This document shows, piece by piece, positions 44,156 to 53,601 of a stretch of DNA of 64,000 bases. The notes beneath the pieces are model-generated. The model was not told the origin of the DNA, searched no databases, and saw only the letters and a list, made by a program, of their open reading frames with translations. Location of the stretch: assembly GCF_900100705.1 (NCBI RefSeq), contig NZ_FNCH01000013.1, forward strand, positions 80,310 to 144,309. The letters run 5' to 3'. Position 1 is the stretch's first letter, and each line of letters opens with the position of its first letter. Both the position numbers and the translations under genes were made by a program. The DNA comes from Pedobacter terrae. Its GTDB lineage: Bacteria > Bacteroidota > Bacteroidia > Sphingobacteriales > Sphingobacteriaceae.

Positions 44156-44593
44156 TAGATATGAATTGCCAGATTGTTGATGGCCAATCGCCAGCTAAAA
44201 CCGGTTAACAGATAACTGCAAATTACTAACCGGCAACCGATGTCTGGTTAGTACTGTTCGCTAAGATGAAATGTTAACGGATTGAGAATGTTCTGTGGCA
44301 AACCTATGTCCCTTTTTAAGCAGATAGGAATATGTTTTAAACTATTTTTAACAAGGGCTCTCTTACCTGCTGGCGGTCAGCATCGGCCCTGGCTTACCGA
44401 AGAAAGCCCCAAAGTGGCGCCTGGCTTAACCTTTTAGATAGATAACCAAAAGATAAAGAATAGGTAACTAAAGGGTTAACCTGGGGTAGAGAAAGGGTAA
44501 ACAAAAGGTAAGCAATTTTTTGTTAAGATGGATTGTCCTATACTGAATGTCGTTTAATTGCTCCAAACTCCCAACTCAACACTCCGATCTAAA
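44156..44593. other. Gene-free region between murI and the peroxidase operon
   Basis: This 438-bp gap lies between convergent genes. It holds self-similar stretches, notably repeats of GGTAA/GGGTTAA words (about 44440-44515), a GC-richer block near 44355-44425, and a CTCCCAACTCAACACTCC tail. I see no gene and no convincing terminator hairpin. Confidence 0.6.
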
Positions 44594-45733
44594 TTACTGT
44601 GGCAATTGCGCTACCCTGGTAAGCACTGTAGGCGAAGATAATGCTTCTAAAAAGGCAACAACTGCATTTTTTTCTGCTATACTCAATTTTAATCCCTTTA
44701 ATAACTTATCGTTTTTAGGTAGTAAAGGATCATTTACCTGTTCTGGTTTCACGCGTTGTACCGGCATGCCAACATTGTACATGTTCATTACGCCATCCAT
44801 ATCAGGGAATAAACCATTATGAAACCAGGGAGCCGTTTTCATCACGTTTCTCAGTCCGGGGGTTTTAAACTTACCCACATCTTCCGGTTTCTTTGTTACA
44901 TTATACAAACCCAAATCTTCATATTTACGGCCATAATAGGTTAAGCCATCATTATGAAATTCGTTATCGGTAAAAAATGGTCCGTTATGACAATTGATAC
45001 AGCGTGCTTTGGTGCGGAATAAATGTAAGCCGACTAATTGTTGATCGGTCAACGCTTTTTTGTCTTTCGCCAGGAAACGATCAAAAGGGGTTCTTCTACT
45101 TACAATACTGCGCTGAAAAGTAGCCAGACTTTCGAAAATCCTTTTATTGGTAATTTCTTTTGAGCCAAATGCAGCCGCGAAAAAAGGTTGATAACCTTTA
45201 ATTTTACTCAGTTTTTTGGGTAAAACTTTCATGTCCTGGTGCATCTCGTTATGGGCCGCCACCGGACTGCCGGCCTGTTCTTCTAAACTGTTTGCCCTGC
45301 CATCCCAGAACAAACGTTTGTAAAACCAAACATTCTCCAGTGATGGTGCATTTCTGATATTGGTTAAATGATCGTGACCTACAGAAACCTGACGGCCATC
45401 TGTCCAATGTAAATCTGGTGCATGGCAACTTGAGCAAGAAATCTGGTTCGAACCCGACAAACGCGGATCGAAAAACAAAATTTTACCCAGCTCTACTACA
45501 TTTTTTATCGAGTCGTTTTTTAAATCGACAGGAGGGGGTGGAAGTTCGCCCAACTCCTGAAAAACAGCACCCTGATCTACCGTAGGTTTTGGCCATTGAT
45601 CGGTAGGTTTTGAATAAACTTTGCGCAGGCTATCTATGCTCAATTCATCGTCGTCATTAAAATCAGCTGATTGAAAAGAAAATAGAATTAATCCTGTAAG
45701 GGCTAAAGCAAGAAGGGCAAAAATTTTATTCAT
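44594..45733 (-). CDS. Di-haem cytochrome c peroxidase (CcpA/MauG family)
   Basis: This 379-residue exported protein has two haem-binding motifs, CSSCH (Cys100, Cys103, His104) and CINCH (Cys245, Cys248, His249). It has the family segments GKILFFDPRLSGSNQISCSSCHAP, WDGRANSLEEQ and TPGLRNVMKTAPWFHNG. A hydrophobic N-terminus gives export to the periplasm. It would reduce H2O2 or, like MauG, oxidise a protein partner. It is the last gene of a four-gene operon, starting 3 bp after its upstream neighbour, which suggests a dedicated redox role linked to the receptor. Confidence 0.92.
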   Translation of the reverse strand: MNKIFALLALALTGLILFSFQSADFNDDDELSIDSLRKVYSKPTDQWPKPTVDQGAVFQELGELPPPPVDLKNDSIKNVVELGKILFFDPRLSGSNQISCSSCHAPDLHWTDGRQVSVGHDHLTNIRNAPSLENVWFYKRLFWDGRANSLEEQAGSPVAAHNEMHQDMKVLPKKLSKIKGYQPFFAAAFGSKEITNKRIFESLATFQRSIVSRRTPFDRFLAKDKKALTDQQLVGLHLFRTKARCINCHNGPFFTDNEFHNDGLTYYGRKYEDLGLYNVTKKPEDVGKFKTPGLRNVMKTAPWFHNGLFPDMDGVMNMYNVGMPVQRVKPEQVNDPLLPKNDKLLKGLKLSIAEKNAVVAFLEALSSPTVLTRVAQLPQ

Positions 45734-45736
45734 GGG

Positions 45737-47293
45737 TTAAAAATATAGGTTTAAGCTGATATTGGAAGAAAAACGGTCTTTGCCGGGGGTATAAACGAAG
45801 TTATTATCCTTTACTTTATCTTTGTTTAAGTATGTTACACTAGCTTTTAAACCAGCTTGAATACCATTAAATAAATTAAAGCTATAGTCTGTAGTAAAAG
45901 TTCCCCCAAGCCTTGTAGAAGTGTTATAGATATAATCAAAATAGATTACTCTTTGCGTAAATTGACCGATGTTGACAGTTGGTATGTTAAGGTAGTTATT
46001 TAACGGCAGGCTGTAAATTCCCGTTAAGCTAAAACCTAAAATATTGTTGCTTTTAATGATTCTATTATAGCCAAATCCAGCATTTAAATCCAGCCTATTG
46101 TATTGCATATTATTGCCTGTTAAACCGTCTTTCCTTTGCTCTTCGTATTGGTTTGCATTGATAAAGTAATTATAGACATTGTTGTTTTTGTTAACTGAAA
46201 AATTGGTTTTTAACGATAAACTATTGTGGTTGTATATATAGTTGCTGGCCATATACGAATAGTTTAAATCTTTACCTTCAGTATTGGAATAACTAACAAA
46301 CGCGAAAAACTTATTACTCTTTACATGCTTTAGCCACAATAAAGAGAATGTATTTATTTTTAGGTTAAAGTCATCAAAATAAGTAAAGCCTTCGCTACTG
46401 GTATCTAAAAATCTTTGTTTCTCATTTAGATAAACATAGGTAAAATAAAAATTACCCAACATTGATTTGGTAAAGTTTAAATAACCATCTATTCCACTGC
46501 GTTTTTGATCGTTTTTATAACCCATGGCTGTAGTTTTTATATATGCCTCACCATAACCTTCAATCAAATAATTATAGTATGCAGGGAGTAGGGTAACCTG
46601 CGAGTAGCTTGTAGATTTATAGGCAATATTAAACCGCTCCTGACCATAGCCGTAACGATATGCAGCGCCTATTTTTAACTGATCGAAGAAAGTATAACCT
46701 AGGGTTCCAACTAAATTTAACTGAAAGTCATTAACCGAACCCCTAGGATCATTGGTAGAGAAGTGATTTCCTATCCTATAATCCGCACCAACACCGATGG
46801 GCAAATTTTTATTGATCAAATTCTTTTCTGCAAGTGTTTTTAGGTTATAAACAACCCTTTCGTAACTGGAATTGATTGGTGATCCAAAATAATAAGGCGC
46901 TGTTGGGGTATTTCTGGTTTGATGGTTATAAATGGTGCTATCCTCAAATGTTTTTGCATAGCTGAAAGAACCCCAGAGGTTTAATTCCTTTAGTTTAGCA
47001 ATACCCTCGGTTTTTAAAAGCATTGAGTTAAACTTGCTCGCATCCTGTGCGGCCATTAAAGTTCCTTTATTGTAAACGTAACCTAAATTAATTGAATTGT
47101 ATTTGACAGGCATTAAATCATTAATATTGAAAGGAGAGTTTTTGGCAAATTCATATCCGTTAAATGAAACAGAATCAATATTGAACAACTTATTTTTTAA
47201 ACTGATATTGGTTGCAGACGTATCTCTTTGCTGGGCAAAAACCGCTGAAAATAAACATTGTGTGCACAACCATAATAAAAACATTTTTTTCAT
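45737..47293 (-). CDS. Outer membrane beta-barrel protein, possibly DUF6850-like
   Basis: This 518-residue protein has a signal peptide (MKKMFLLWLCTQCLFSAVFAQ) and alternating strands ending in the aromatic LNLYF, which indicates an outer membrane barrel. INDLMPVKYNSINLGYVYNKGTLMAAQD and YYFGSPINSSYERVVYNL recall a Bacteroidota barrel family often seen beside DUF4876 proteins. The identity is remembered from family context and not certain. It has no plug domain. It lies between the DUF4876-like gene (52 bp) and the peroxidase (3 bp), so it is part of the same transport system. Confidence 0.65.
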   Translation of the reverse strand: MKKMFLLWLCTQCLFSAVFAQQRDTSATNISLKNKLFNIDSVSFNGYEFAKNSPFNINDLMPVKYNSINLGYVYNKGTLMAAQDASKFNSMLLKTEGIAKLKELNLWGSFSYAKTFEDSTIYNHQTRNTPTAPYYFGSPINSSYERVVYNLKTLAEKNLINKNLPIGVGADYRIGNHFSTNDPRGSVNDFQLNLVGTLGYTFFDQLKIGAAYRYGYGQERFNIAYKSTSYSQVTLLPAYYNYLIEGYGEAYIKTTAMGYKNDQKRSGIDGYLNFTKSMLGNFYFTYVYLNEKQRFLDTSSEGFTYFDDFNLKINTFSLLWLKHVKSNKFFAFVSYSNTEGKDLNYSYMASNYIYNHNSLSLKTNFSVNKNNNVYNYFINANQYEEQRKDGLTGNNMQYNRLDLNAGFGYNRIIKSNNILGFSLTGIYSLPLNNYLNIPTVNIGQFTQRVIYFDYIYNTSTRLGGTFTTDYSFNLFNGIQAGLKASVTYLNKDKVKDNNFVYTPGKDRFSSNISLNLYF

Positions 47294-47345
47294 CTTGCAT
47301 CTTGATTAACCGATCACTGATAAAAAATCGGTTAAGTATTTATAG

Positions 47346-48668
47346 TTATTTAAATCCTCTTGGGTTGGCTAATGTGAAATAGTCAAAATCTTCAGTAGAA
47401 TTGTTCGTATCCTTTAAACTGATTCTGCCATTTTCTGTTGCGGCTGTTTTTCTGACTACTGATTGAGAGCTGTAAGAGCTATTGGGCACATAAGTGTAAC
47501 CTGCATCTAACGAAGCCACAAGCTTTTTGGGCACCCTTGCCGACGCTGTACTTGGTTGTATTTCTACGGCATCAATAATGAGTTTATTCGGAATCTGATA
47601 ATATTTATCTGCCCCCGATGATGGGACAGCAACAGTTGGGTAAGGGAATTGGGATAATTTTTTAACTTCTGTAATACCATTACCTTTAAATATGGCGTAA
47701 CCTGTTCTGCCTGGTGCATCTAAAATTAAATCTGTACCAAAATAAGATAGTACTTCAACATTCGGTACCGCAGGATTGTCTACATCAGAAGCAAGAGGTT
47801 TAGCCAGAAATGGAGCATAGTAAGCTTCAAAATCAGCACCGCTTAAATCGATGGTCAGGGAAGGATCGCGTGCCGTAATTGTTTTACCATCGCTACCTGT
47901 AAAGGGCGCTTTGTGGTTGATAGCTGTTTGTGCAATTACAATACTTTTACCTGGTTGAACAGGATATTGTTTCCCTGTTCCAGGTATCATTAATAGGGCG
48001 CGGGGATACACGTAATCATTGTTTGCATCTATATTGGATGGCATGTTCTGCGATTTATTCCAATCGTACTGTCCATTAGGTTGCGTATAATAGGTAGAGC
48101 CTGTGTAGTTCTGTTTTCCTGTTAATTCGCCGATATATAAGCTGTCGGCATAAAGTACAGAGTCCGTATTGTTGTAAATTTCAATAAACTGATCGCGGAA
48201 ACTTGCTCCCGAAGTTGTATTGGAACCTGCATAATAAATTTGTTTGATAAGCCAGTTGCCTATGGTGCCCGATACCAGATTAAGCTGGATGTTACCTGCA
48301 TTACTTTGGGTAATGGTAAGATTTTTACTCGAAGCATTAAATATTATCGGTTTATCAACGATTTCGCCGGTTAAACTGGTGTAATTGGCAGCAGAAATGG
48401 TAATGCTTGCGCTAATATCATATTTACCCTGTGCGATACCCGAAAGCGATACCCGACCGGTTGCATCGGTTTTTAATGTTTGGAATACGTTGGTATTGAT
48501 ATTTTTGATATCGATTTTTATATCCAATAATGGCAGTTTTTTCCCAATTTCAACTGAAGCGTATTTAATTGCTATTTTGAGGCCGACAGGTTGTATCTCC
48601 GGCTCCTGATTTTTTTTGCATCCGGAAACAACGATTGCCGAAAGAAGAAATATTAATAATTTTTTCAT
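47346..48668 (-). CDS. DUF4876-like surface lipoprotein
   Basis: This 440-residue protein has a lipoprotein signal with the lipobox VSGC (Cys17) followed by KKNQEPE. A short beta-sandwich (about 25-120) resembling a regulatory carboxypeptidase-like domain comes first. The main part contains SFRDQFIEIYNNTDSVLYADSLYIGELTG, a lamin-tail-like pattern seen in DUF4876 proteins. It may cap or aid the upstream TonB receptor, like SusD for SusC, although it is unrelated to SusD. It lies 11 bp after the receptor gene. Confidence 0.72.
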   Translation of the reverse strand: MKKLLIFLLSAIVVSGCKKNQEPEIQPVGLKIAIKYASVEIGKKLPLLDIKIDIKNINTNVFQTLKTDATGRVSLSGIAQGKYDISASITISAANYTSLTGEIVDKPIIFNASSKNLTITQSNAGNIQLNLVSGTIGNWLIKQIYYAGSNTTSGASFRDQFIEIYNNTDSVLYADSLYIGELTGKQNYTGSTYYTQPNGQYDWNKSQNMPSNIDANNDYVYPRALLMIPGTGKQYPVQPGKSIVIAQTAINHKAPFTGSDGKTITARDPSLTIDLSGADFEAYYAPFLAKPLASDVDNPAVPNVEVLSYFGTDLILDAPGRTGYAIFKGNGITEVKKLSQFPYPTVAVPSSGADKYYQIPNKLIIDAVEIQPSTASARVPKKLVASLDAGYTYVPNSSYSSQSVVRKTAATENGRISLKDTNNSTEDFDYFTLANPRGFK

Positions 48669-48679
48669 ATCACGGATTA

Positions 48680-51478
48680 TTATAGTTTTAATGATAATTC
48701 TGCACCGAATGTTGGGGCACTATTTGGAAACCTGTAGGTAGTGCCACTGATATAATAAGGTTGATAATTAAATATATTGTAAACATTAAAGGCGAATTTG
48801 AACCGCTTTTTAATTTCTTTGGCAATACTGAAGTGATAGTTTGATATGATTTTTGGTAGATCATTTTCTGTTTGCTCCTGTGGCGTGATGTACAAATGGC
48901 CATAAGATGTATTACTCTTATCGAAATTTGATATAGCGATGTATCTATTGTCTCTTGTATAATAGCCGATCGGAATCCTCGAACTCTCCTCTTGAACTGT
49001 TTTACTTAACAGGTCAAATTCGGCAACAAACTGAATTACCAGACTTAATTTTGGGATATGGGTAATGCTTGTGATACGGCCATTGCTATAGTACGTCTGC
49101 TTATTTAACGGTTCATAAACACCAAAAAAAGCGTAATTAGGATCGGTTGATATTGTTGTAGGTATTTTGCTTGTAATTGTGTTCGATTTTGCACCATATC
49201 TTGTGGCAAACAAGCCACTGCTAACATTAAATGATGTTTTTAACGATTTTATTTCAGGGGTATTTAATATCATCTCAAAACCCTGATTATCTGAAGAAAG
49301 ATCGTTTTTAAATTCGTAATGGTTCACCGCATAGTATTTGCTGCCATTTTCTGTAACCGTTGGCTTTGCCCCGGGGTTTAGGGTTGCTGTATAAGTTGGT
49401 AAAAGTATTGCCAGCATATTTTGGGAAGTATTTATACCATCTCGTGATTTTTTATTGAATGCAGTAAGCGATAAGTTAAATTTATCCAATTTGATCTGGG
49501 CTGATAACTCTATACTTTCACTCTTTGATGGTTTCAGGTTCGCAGCAGTTGGAACAAAACGGTTTACATAAACCAGATATGTACTTTCGTTAACCTTCCC
49601 ATTATAAGCACTTAGTAAAGGGATCTCATAAAATGTTGGTCCAGGGTAAAGTTGTGCAAGTCCTGGTGCTTTAAACGATAAACCATAAGCAAGTCCTAAA
49701 CGTACATTTTTGTTCAGTTCATAATTAATATTTGTTCGTGGAGCAAATGAACCATATCCATTTTGAAGGTCTGATCTTATACCCGCTCTTACATTTAAGG
49801 GCTTTTCCCAGATTTTGGTTGTGAATACATCTTCAATATAAAAACCAAGATTTTTTTGGGCTAAAGCCAATCTATAGTCATAAAACCGTTCCGAACTCGT
49901 AGTCGATAACGACGTAGTTACGACCTTTGTTCCGCTCCGTGGCTCATTAGGATCTATGGTTTGTCCTAAACCTTTATTAGCGCTATAACTCAAACTTCCA
50001 CCGAATGAGATATTATGAACAAGGTTGCCGGTTTCAAATCCTCCGGTAAAATCCAGGTTTGCATTCGCGGTAATCGGTCTGCCATCAATTAATGATTTTG
50101 CCGTATAAACTCCCGTGTCGTAAGTTCCTTCGTGGATGCCTGTGGTTGTTGCTGTTGTGTAGGCAACAAACGCTTCATTGATTAATTGCTCCTCATAACT
50201 TACCTGGTGCCCTTCCGAGTACCTCAGATTTAAGCCTACGTTTTTCAAAAAACCATTTCCGAAGCGGTAATTACTGCGGTTGGCTACACTAAAGTTCCAG
50301 CTATCAAACCGGGTTTTTGTACTCTTCGGGTCGTCAGTATCCTGTTTAATACCATCTAAGTTTTTCCCGTAATCTACGCTCAGTGTATTTTTTAATTGTT
50401 TGGCGGTACCAAAGCTATTTGTCCACATGGCGTTTGTATTTGCACGTCGGTAGGCTTTTAACTTATCCCTGTTGTCCTGAAATGAATTGACATAATTTAC
50501 ACCCACATTAAGCGCGCCTAGTTTAGGGGATAACTGAAAACCTTTTGAAAAACTGTATGATGTTGCATTATCCCTTAATTGCATGCGTACATAAGCTGGA
50601 GATTTACCTGCCTGGCGCTCGATAATTACAGCACCATCGGTTAAATTACCATATTTTACAGGCGCAACTCCAGCAATTATTTCTATACTTTCAATATTAT
50701 CTGCCGGGATCTGCCTTAAATCGGTACCTCCAAATGTATAATCACCAGAATAACTTGTAACAGGAAAACCATTTATAGATGGGCTATCAGCTCCTTTCAA
50801 ACCAAAATTGGTGTACGATCCCCTAACAAATGACCCGCTAACACCTGTTTTCAATGGATTATAACTTTGCATATTGGCATCATTGCTGATCACGTTTCCA
50901 TCCATTACAATGGCTATACCAAATGCATTGTTCAGCTCAAATGCACCTTTGCCTGTAGTAGTCAGCTCATAGGCAGATCTGAGATTAAGGTTTTGTACCG
51001 ATTGTAACAATGGCGGTTGGATTTTCCTATTTGGAATCTGGTTTAACAGATCATTCACGCTTAACGCAGGAGTCTGTTCAATCATATCTCTGTTTATGAT
51101 CAACGAAGAGTTGGTAGAACCCGAGTAATTCCTTTTAGCATTGATCTCGATATTCTCGAGACTTAAGTCGAGCACTTTCAAGGCAATGTTCCCAAGGCTC
51201 GTTTCTCCTGTATTGATCTTTATCGGCAATCTCAGTTTCTGAAAACCAATATATGTGAATTCCAGCGTTAAAATGTTGTTGGTTTCTGTTCCATTTACCC
51301 TGAATAAACCATTCTTATCAGTTATAGCATACTGGTTGGTTTCTACAATTTTGATGTTAACAAGTTCTAATGGCTTGTTCTGAGGGTCGACCACTTTTCC
51401 GGTAACCACATTTCTTACTTGCGCCAGCCCAGTGAAGCAAATAAAGAAGACTAATAAGGATGTGTAAAGTTTCTTCAA
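48680..51478 (-). CDS. TonB-dependent outer membrane receptor
   Basis: This 932-residue receptor has a signal peptide, a carboxypeptidase-regulatory-like domain (VVTGKVVDPQNKPLELVNIKIV), a plug domain (about 120-290; IESIEIIAGVAPVKYGNLTDGAVI) and a barrel that ends in GAELSLKL. It lacks the SusC signature EVVVIGYG and is followed by no SusD, so it is not a standard glycan receptor. It begins the operon with the DUF4876-like, barrel and peroxidase genes. A Fur-like operator and promoter lie just upstream, which suggests import of iron, haem or another metal complex. Confidence 0.9.
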   Translation of the reverse strand: MKKLYTSLLVFFICFTGLAQVRNVVTGKVVDPQNKPLELVNIKIVETNQYAITDKNGLFRVNGTETNNILTLEFTYIGFQKLRLPIKINTGETSLGNIALKVLDLSLENIEINAKRNYSGSTNSSLIINRDMIEQTPALSVNDLLNQIPNRKIQPPLLQSVQNLNLRSAYELTTTGKGAFELNNAFGIAIVMDGNVISNDANMQSYNPLKTGVSGSFVRGSYTNFGLKGADSPSINGFPVTSYSGDYTFGGTDLRQIPADNIESIEIIAGVAPVKYGNLTDGAVIIERQAGKSPAYVRMQLRDNATSYSFSKGFQLSPKLGALNVGVNYVNSFQDNRDKLKAYRRANTNAMWTNSFGTAKQLKNTLSVDYGKNLDGIKQDTDDPKSTKTRFDSWNFSVANRSNYRFGNGFLKNVGLNLRYSEGHQVSYEEQLINEAFVAYTTATTTGIHEGTYDTGVYTAKSLIDGRPITANANLDFTGGFETGNLVHNISFGGSLSYSANKGLGQTIDPNEPRSGTKVVTTSLSTTSSERFYDYRLALAQKNLGFYIEDVFTTKIWEKPLNVRAGIRSDLQNGYGSFAPRTNINYELNKNVRLGLAYGLSFKAPGLAQLYPGPTFYEIPLLSAYNGKVNESTYLVYVNRFVPTAANLKPSKSESIELSAQIKLDKFNLSLTAFNKKSRDGINTSQNMLAILLPTYTATLNPGAKPTVTENGSKYYAVNHYEFKNDLSSDNQGFEMILNTPEIKSLKTSFNVSSGLFATRYGAKSNTITSKIPTTISTDPNYAFFGVYEPLNKQTYYSNGRITSITHIPKLSLVIQFVAEFDLLSKTVQEESSRIPIGYYTRDNRYIAISNFDKSNTSYGHLYITPQEQTENDLPKIISNYHFSIAKEIKKRFKFAFNVYNIFNYQPYYISGTTYRFPNSAPTFGAELSLKL

Positions 51479-51503
51479 TTTAGACTAAATCTTAATAACT
51501 AGA

Positions 51504-51534
51504 CAAAGGTGTTAATTTTGCATTAATTATGCAA
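51504..51534 (-). promoter_or_regulatory. Promoter of the receptor-peroxidase operon
   Basis: On the minus strand TTG (plus 51532-51534) is followed after 20 bp by CACCTTTG (plus 51504-51511), one base off TAnnTTTG. The spacer contains the inverted pair TTGCAT/ATGCAA (plus 51518-51534). It ends about 25 bp before the receptor ATG. Confidence 0.5.
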
Positions 51535-51539
51535 ATTAT

Positions 51540-51554
51540 TTAGAATGATTCTAA
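51540..51554. promoter_or_regulatory. Fur-like 7-1-7 inverted repeat
   Basis: TTAGAATGATTCTAA is a perfect 7-1-7 palindrome centred at 51547. It agrees with the classical Fur 15-mer TGATAATGATTATCA at 11 of 15 positions. The symmetry continues imperfectly outwards to about 25 bp. It lies 5 bp upstream of the promoter's TTG. Assignment to Fur is inference. Confidence 0.5.
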
Positions 51555-51673
51555 TTAATGATACAGTATTTTGAGTAGGAAAGGCATATTGCCATACATT
51601 GGAGCATCTGTCAGTCTAAACTCATCATGTTAAAAGAAAGTATTTTTGTTTAGGTTGTAATGGTTTAAAAGGA

Positions 51674-51681
51674 TAACTTTG
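51674..51681 (+). promoter_or_regulatory. -7 box of the PurF-like gene
   Basis: TAACTTTG fits TAnnTTTG and ends 18 nt before the ATG at 51700. A TTG at 51655-51657 lies 16 bp upstream, slightly short for a -33 box. Confidence 0.5.
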
Positions 51682-51699
51682 CGGCTTCAAACCCACACA

Positions 51700-53601
51700 A
51701 TGAGTGATCAGATAAAACACGAATGCGGAATCGCTTTTATTCGCCTGTTAAAACCACTTTCTTACTACCAGCAAAAGTACGGTACAGCACTTTACGGCCT
51801 TAACAAGTTATACCTTTTAATGGAAAAACAGCATAACCGGGGCCAGGATGGCGCAGGTATTGCCACCATTAAACTGGATATGAAACCCGGCAGTAGGTAC
51901 ATTAGCCGATACCGGAGCATGGCATCTAACGCGGTAGCCGATATTTTCGAATATGTGCAGAACAAATTTGTTGATATCCAGGAAAACACCCCTGAATTAA
52001 TGCAGGATACAGAGTGGCTCAAAAACAACGTCAGCTTTATTGGCGAGGTTTTATTGGGCCATTTGCGTTATGGTACACATGGTAAGAACAGTATCGAAAA
52101 TTGCCACCCTTTTTTAAGGCAAAACAACTGGATGACCCGGAACCTGGTAATTGCCGGTAACTTTAACATGACCAATGTTGATGAGTTATTGGAGCAATTG
52201 TACGAGTTAGGTCAGCACCCAAAGGAAAAAGCAGATACGGTAACCGTATTAGAAAAAATCGGTCACTTTTTAGATGATGAAAACCAGGAGCTTTTTGATC
52301 AGTATAAAAAAGAAGGACACGATAATGTTGCCATTACACATAAAATATCTGATCACCTGGATATTGCCAATATTCTTCGACGCTCGGCCAAAACCTGGGA
52401 TGGTGGTTATTCGATCTGCGGTATGGTAGGTAATGGCGATTCGTTCATTATGCGCGATCCGGCAGGTATCCGTCCGGCATATTATTATTATGATGATGAG
52501 ATTGTGGTAGCGGCTTCTGAAAGACCAGCTTTGCAAACTGCATTCAATATTCAGTTTAAAGATGTTAAAGAGATTGATCCTGGCCATGCTTTAATTATCA
52601 AGAAAAACGGCGAGGTAAGCATGGAGCAATTCCGCGAGCCAACCGAAAGATTGTCGTGCTCTTTCGAACGTATTTATTTCTCAAAAGGAAGTGATGTAGA
52701 GATTTACCGCGAACGTAAACAGTTAGGGCGCTTATTAAGCGATAAAATCCTTCAGGCGGTTAATTACGATTTAAAAAATACAGTATTCTCTTTCATTCCG
52801 AATACAGCAGAAGTTGCTTTCTTTGGAATGGTAGACGGTGTTCAGCAATATGTACGCAGGCACCAGAAAGATATACTTTTGCATAAAAAAGAAACATTAA
52901 CCGATCAGCAGCTTGAAGACCTGTTATCTCTAGCCCCTCGTGTAGAAAAGCTGGCGGTAAAGGATGTAAAACTGAGAACTTTTATTACTCAGGACGCAGA
53001 CCGTAGCGAAATGGTAGCACATGTTTACGATACTACCTATGGTATTATCAATAACCATCAGGATACTTTAGTGGCACTTGATGATTCGATTGTACGTGGT
53101 ACTACGCTTAAGCAGAGTATTATTAAAATTGTTGACCGTTTACACCCTAAGAAAATCATTATCGTTTCTTCAGCACCTCAGATCCGTTATCCAGATTGTT
53201 ATGGTATTGATATGAGCCGTATGGGGCAGTTTGTAGCTTTTGATGCAGCTATCCAATTGCTTACTGAGCGTGGTATGTGGCAGGTAATAGAGGATGTTTA
53301 CACGAAATGTAAAGCTTCGTTACTTTTACCTAAAGAGGAAATTGTAAACCACGTTAAAGAAATTTATAAACCATTTACTCCTGAAGAAATTTCAGCTAAA
53401 ATTGCACAGATTATTACACCAAAAGGCACTGTTGCAGAGGTTGAAGTCATTTACCAGAGTTTAGAGAACCTGCACGAAGCTTGTCCGAAAAACAAAGGTG
53501 ATTGGTATTTCTCTGGAAATTACCCTACACCTGGAGGTAATAAAGTCGTTAATAAAGCTTTTATTAATTGGAAAGAAGGAAATAACCAAAGAGCCTATTA
53601 A
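51700..53601 (+). CDS. Long PurF-like glutamine amidotransferase/phosphoribosyltransferase
   Basis: This 633-residue protein belongs to the amidophosphoribosyltransferase family. A class II glutamine amidotransferase domain begins with the catalytic Cys9 in KHECGIAFI, and HNRGQDGAGIA and GHLRYGTHG are conserved. The phosphoribosyltransferase part has the PRPP loop VALDDSIVRGTTLKQSI. It is about 130 residues longer than typical PurF, with extra sequence between the domains. The PDSG motif of normal PurF is replaced by IPNTAEVAFFG. It may therefore be a specialised paralogue. Eight N-terminal residues would be removed to expose Cys. A terminator follows. Confidence 0.82.
   Translation: MSDQIKHECGIAFIRLLKPLSYYQQKYGTALYGLNKLYLLMEKQHNRGQDGAGIATIKLDMKPGSRYISRYRSMASNAVADIFEYVQNKFVDIQENTPELMQDTEWLKNNVSFIGEVLLGHLRYGTHGKNSIENCHPFLRQNNWMTRNLVIAGNFNMTNVDELLEQLYELGQHPKEKADTVTVLEKIGHFLDDENQELFDQYKKEGHDNVAITHKISDHLDIANILRRSAKTWDGGYSICGMVGNGDSFIMRDPAGIRPAYYYYDDEIVVAASERPALQTAFNIQFKDVKEIDPGHALIIKKNGEVSMEQFREPTERLSCSFERIYFSKGSDVEIYRERKQLGRLLSDKILQAVNYDLKNTVFSFIPNTAEVAFFGMVDGVQQYVRRHQKDILLHKKETLTDQQLEDLLSLAPRVEKLAVKDVKLRTFITQDADRSEMVAHVYDTTYGIINNHQDTLVALDDSIVRGTTLKQSIIKIVDRLHPKKIIIVSSAPQIRYPDCYGIDMSRMGQFVAFDAAIQLLTERGMWQVIEDVYTKCKASLLLPKEEIVNHVKEIYKPFTPEEISAKIAQIITPKGTVAEVEVIYQSLENLHEACPKNKGDWYFSGNYPTPGGNKVVNKAFINWKEGNNQRAY

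Noticed and set aside
44156..44593. Possible gene or tRNA in the murI-peroxidase gap
   Set aside because: No frame of credible quality and no cloverleaf or TTCGA-type T-loop was seen.
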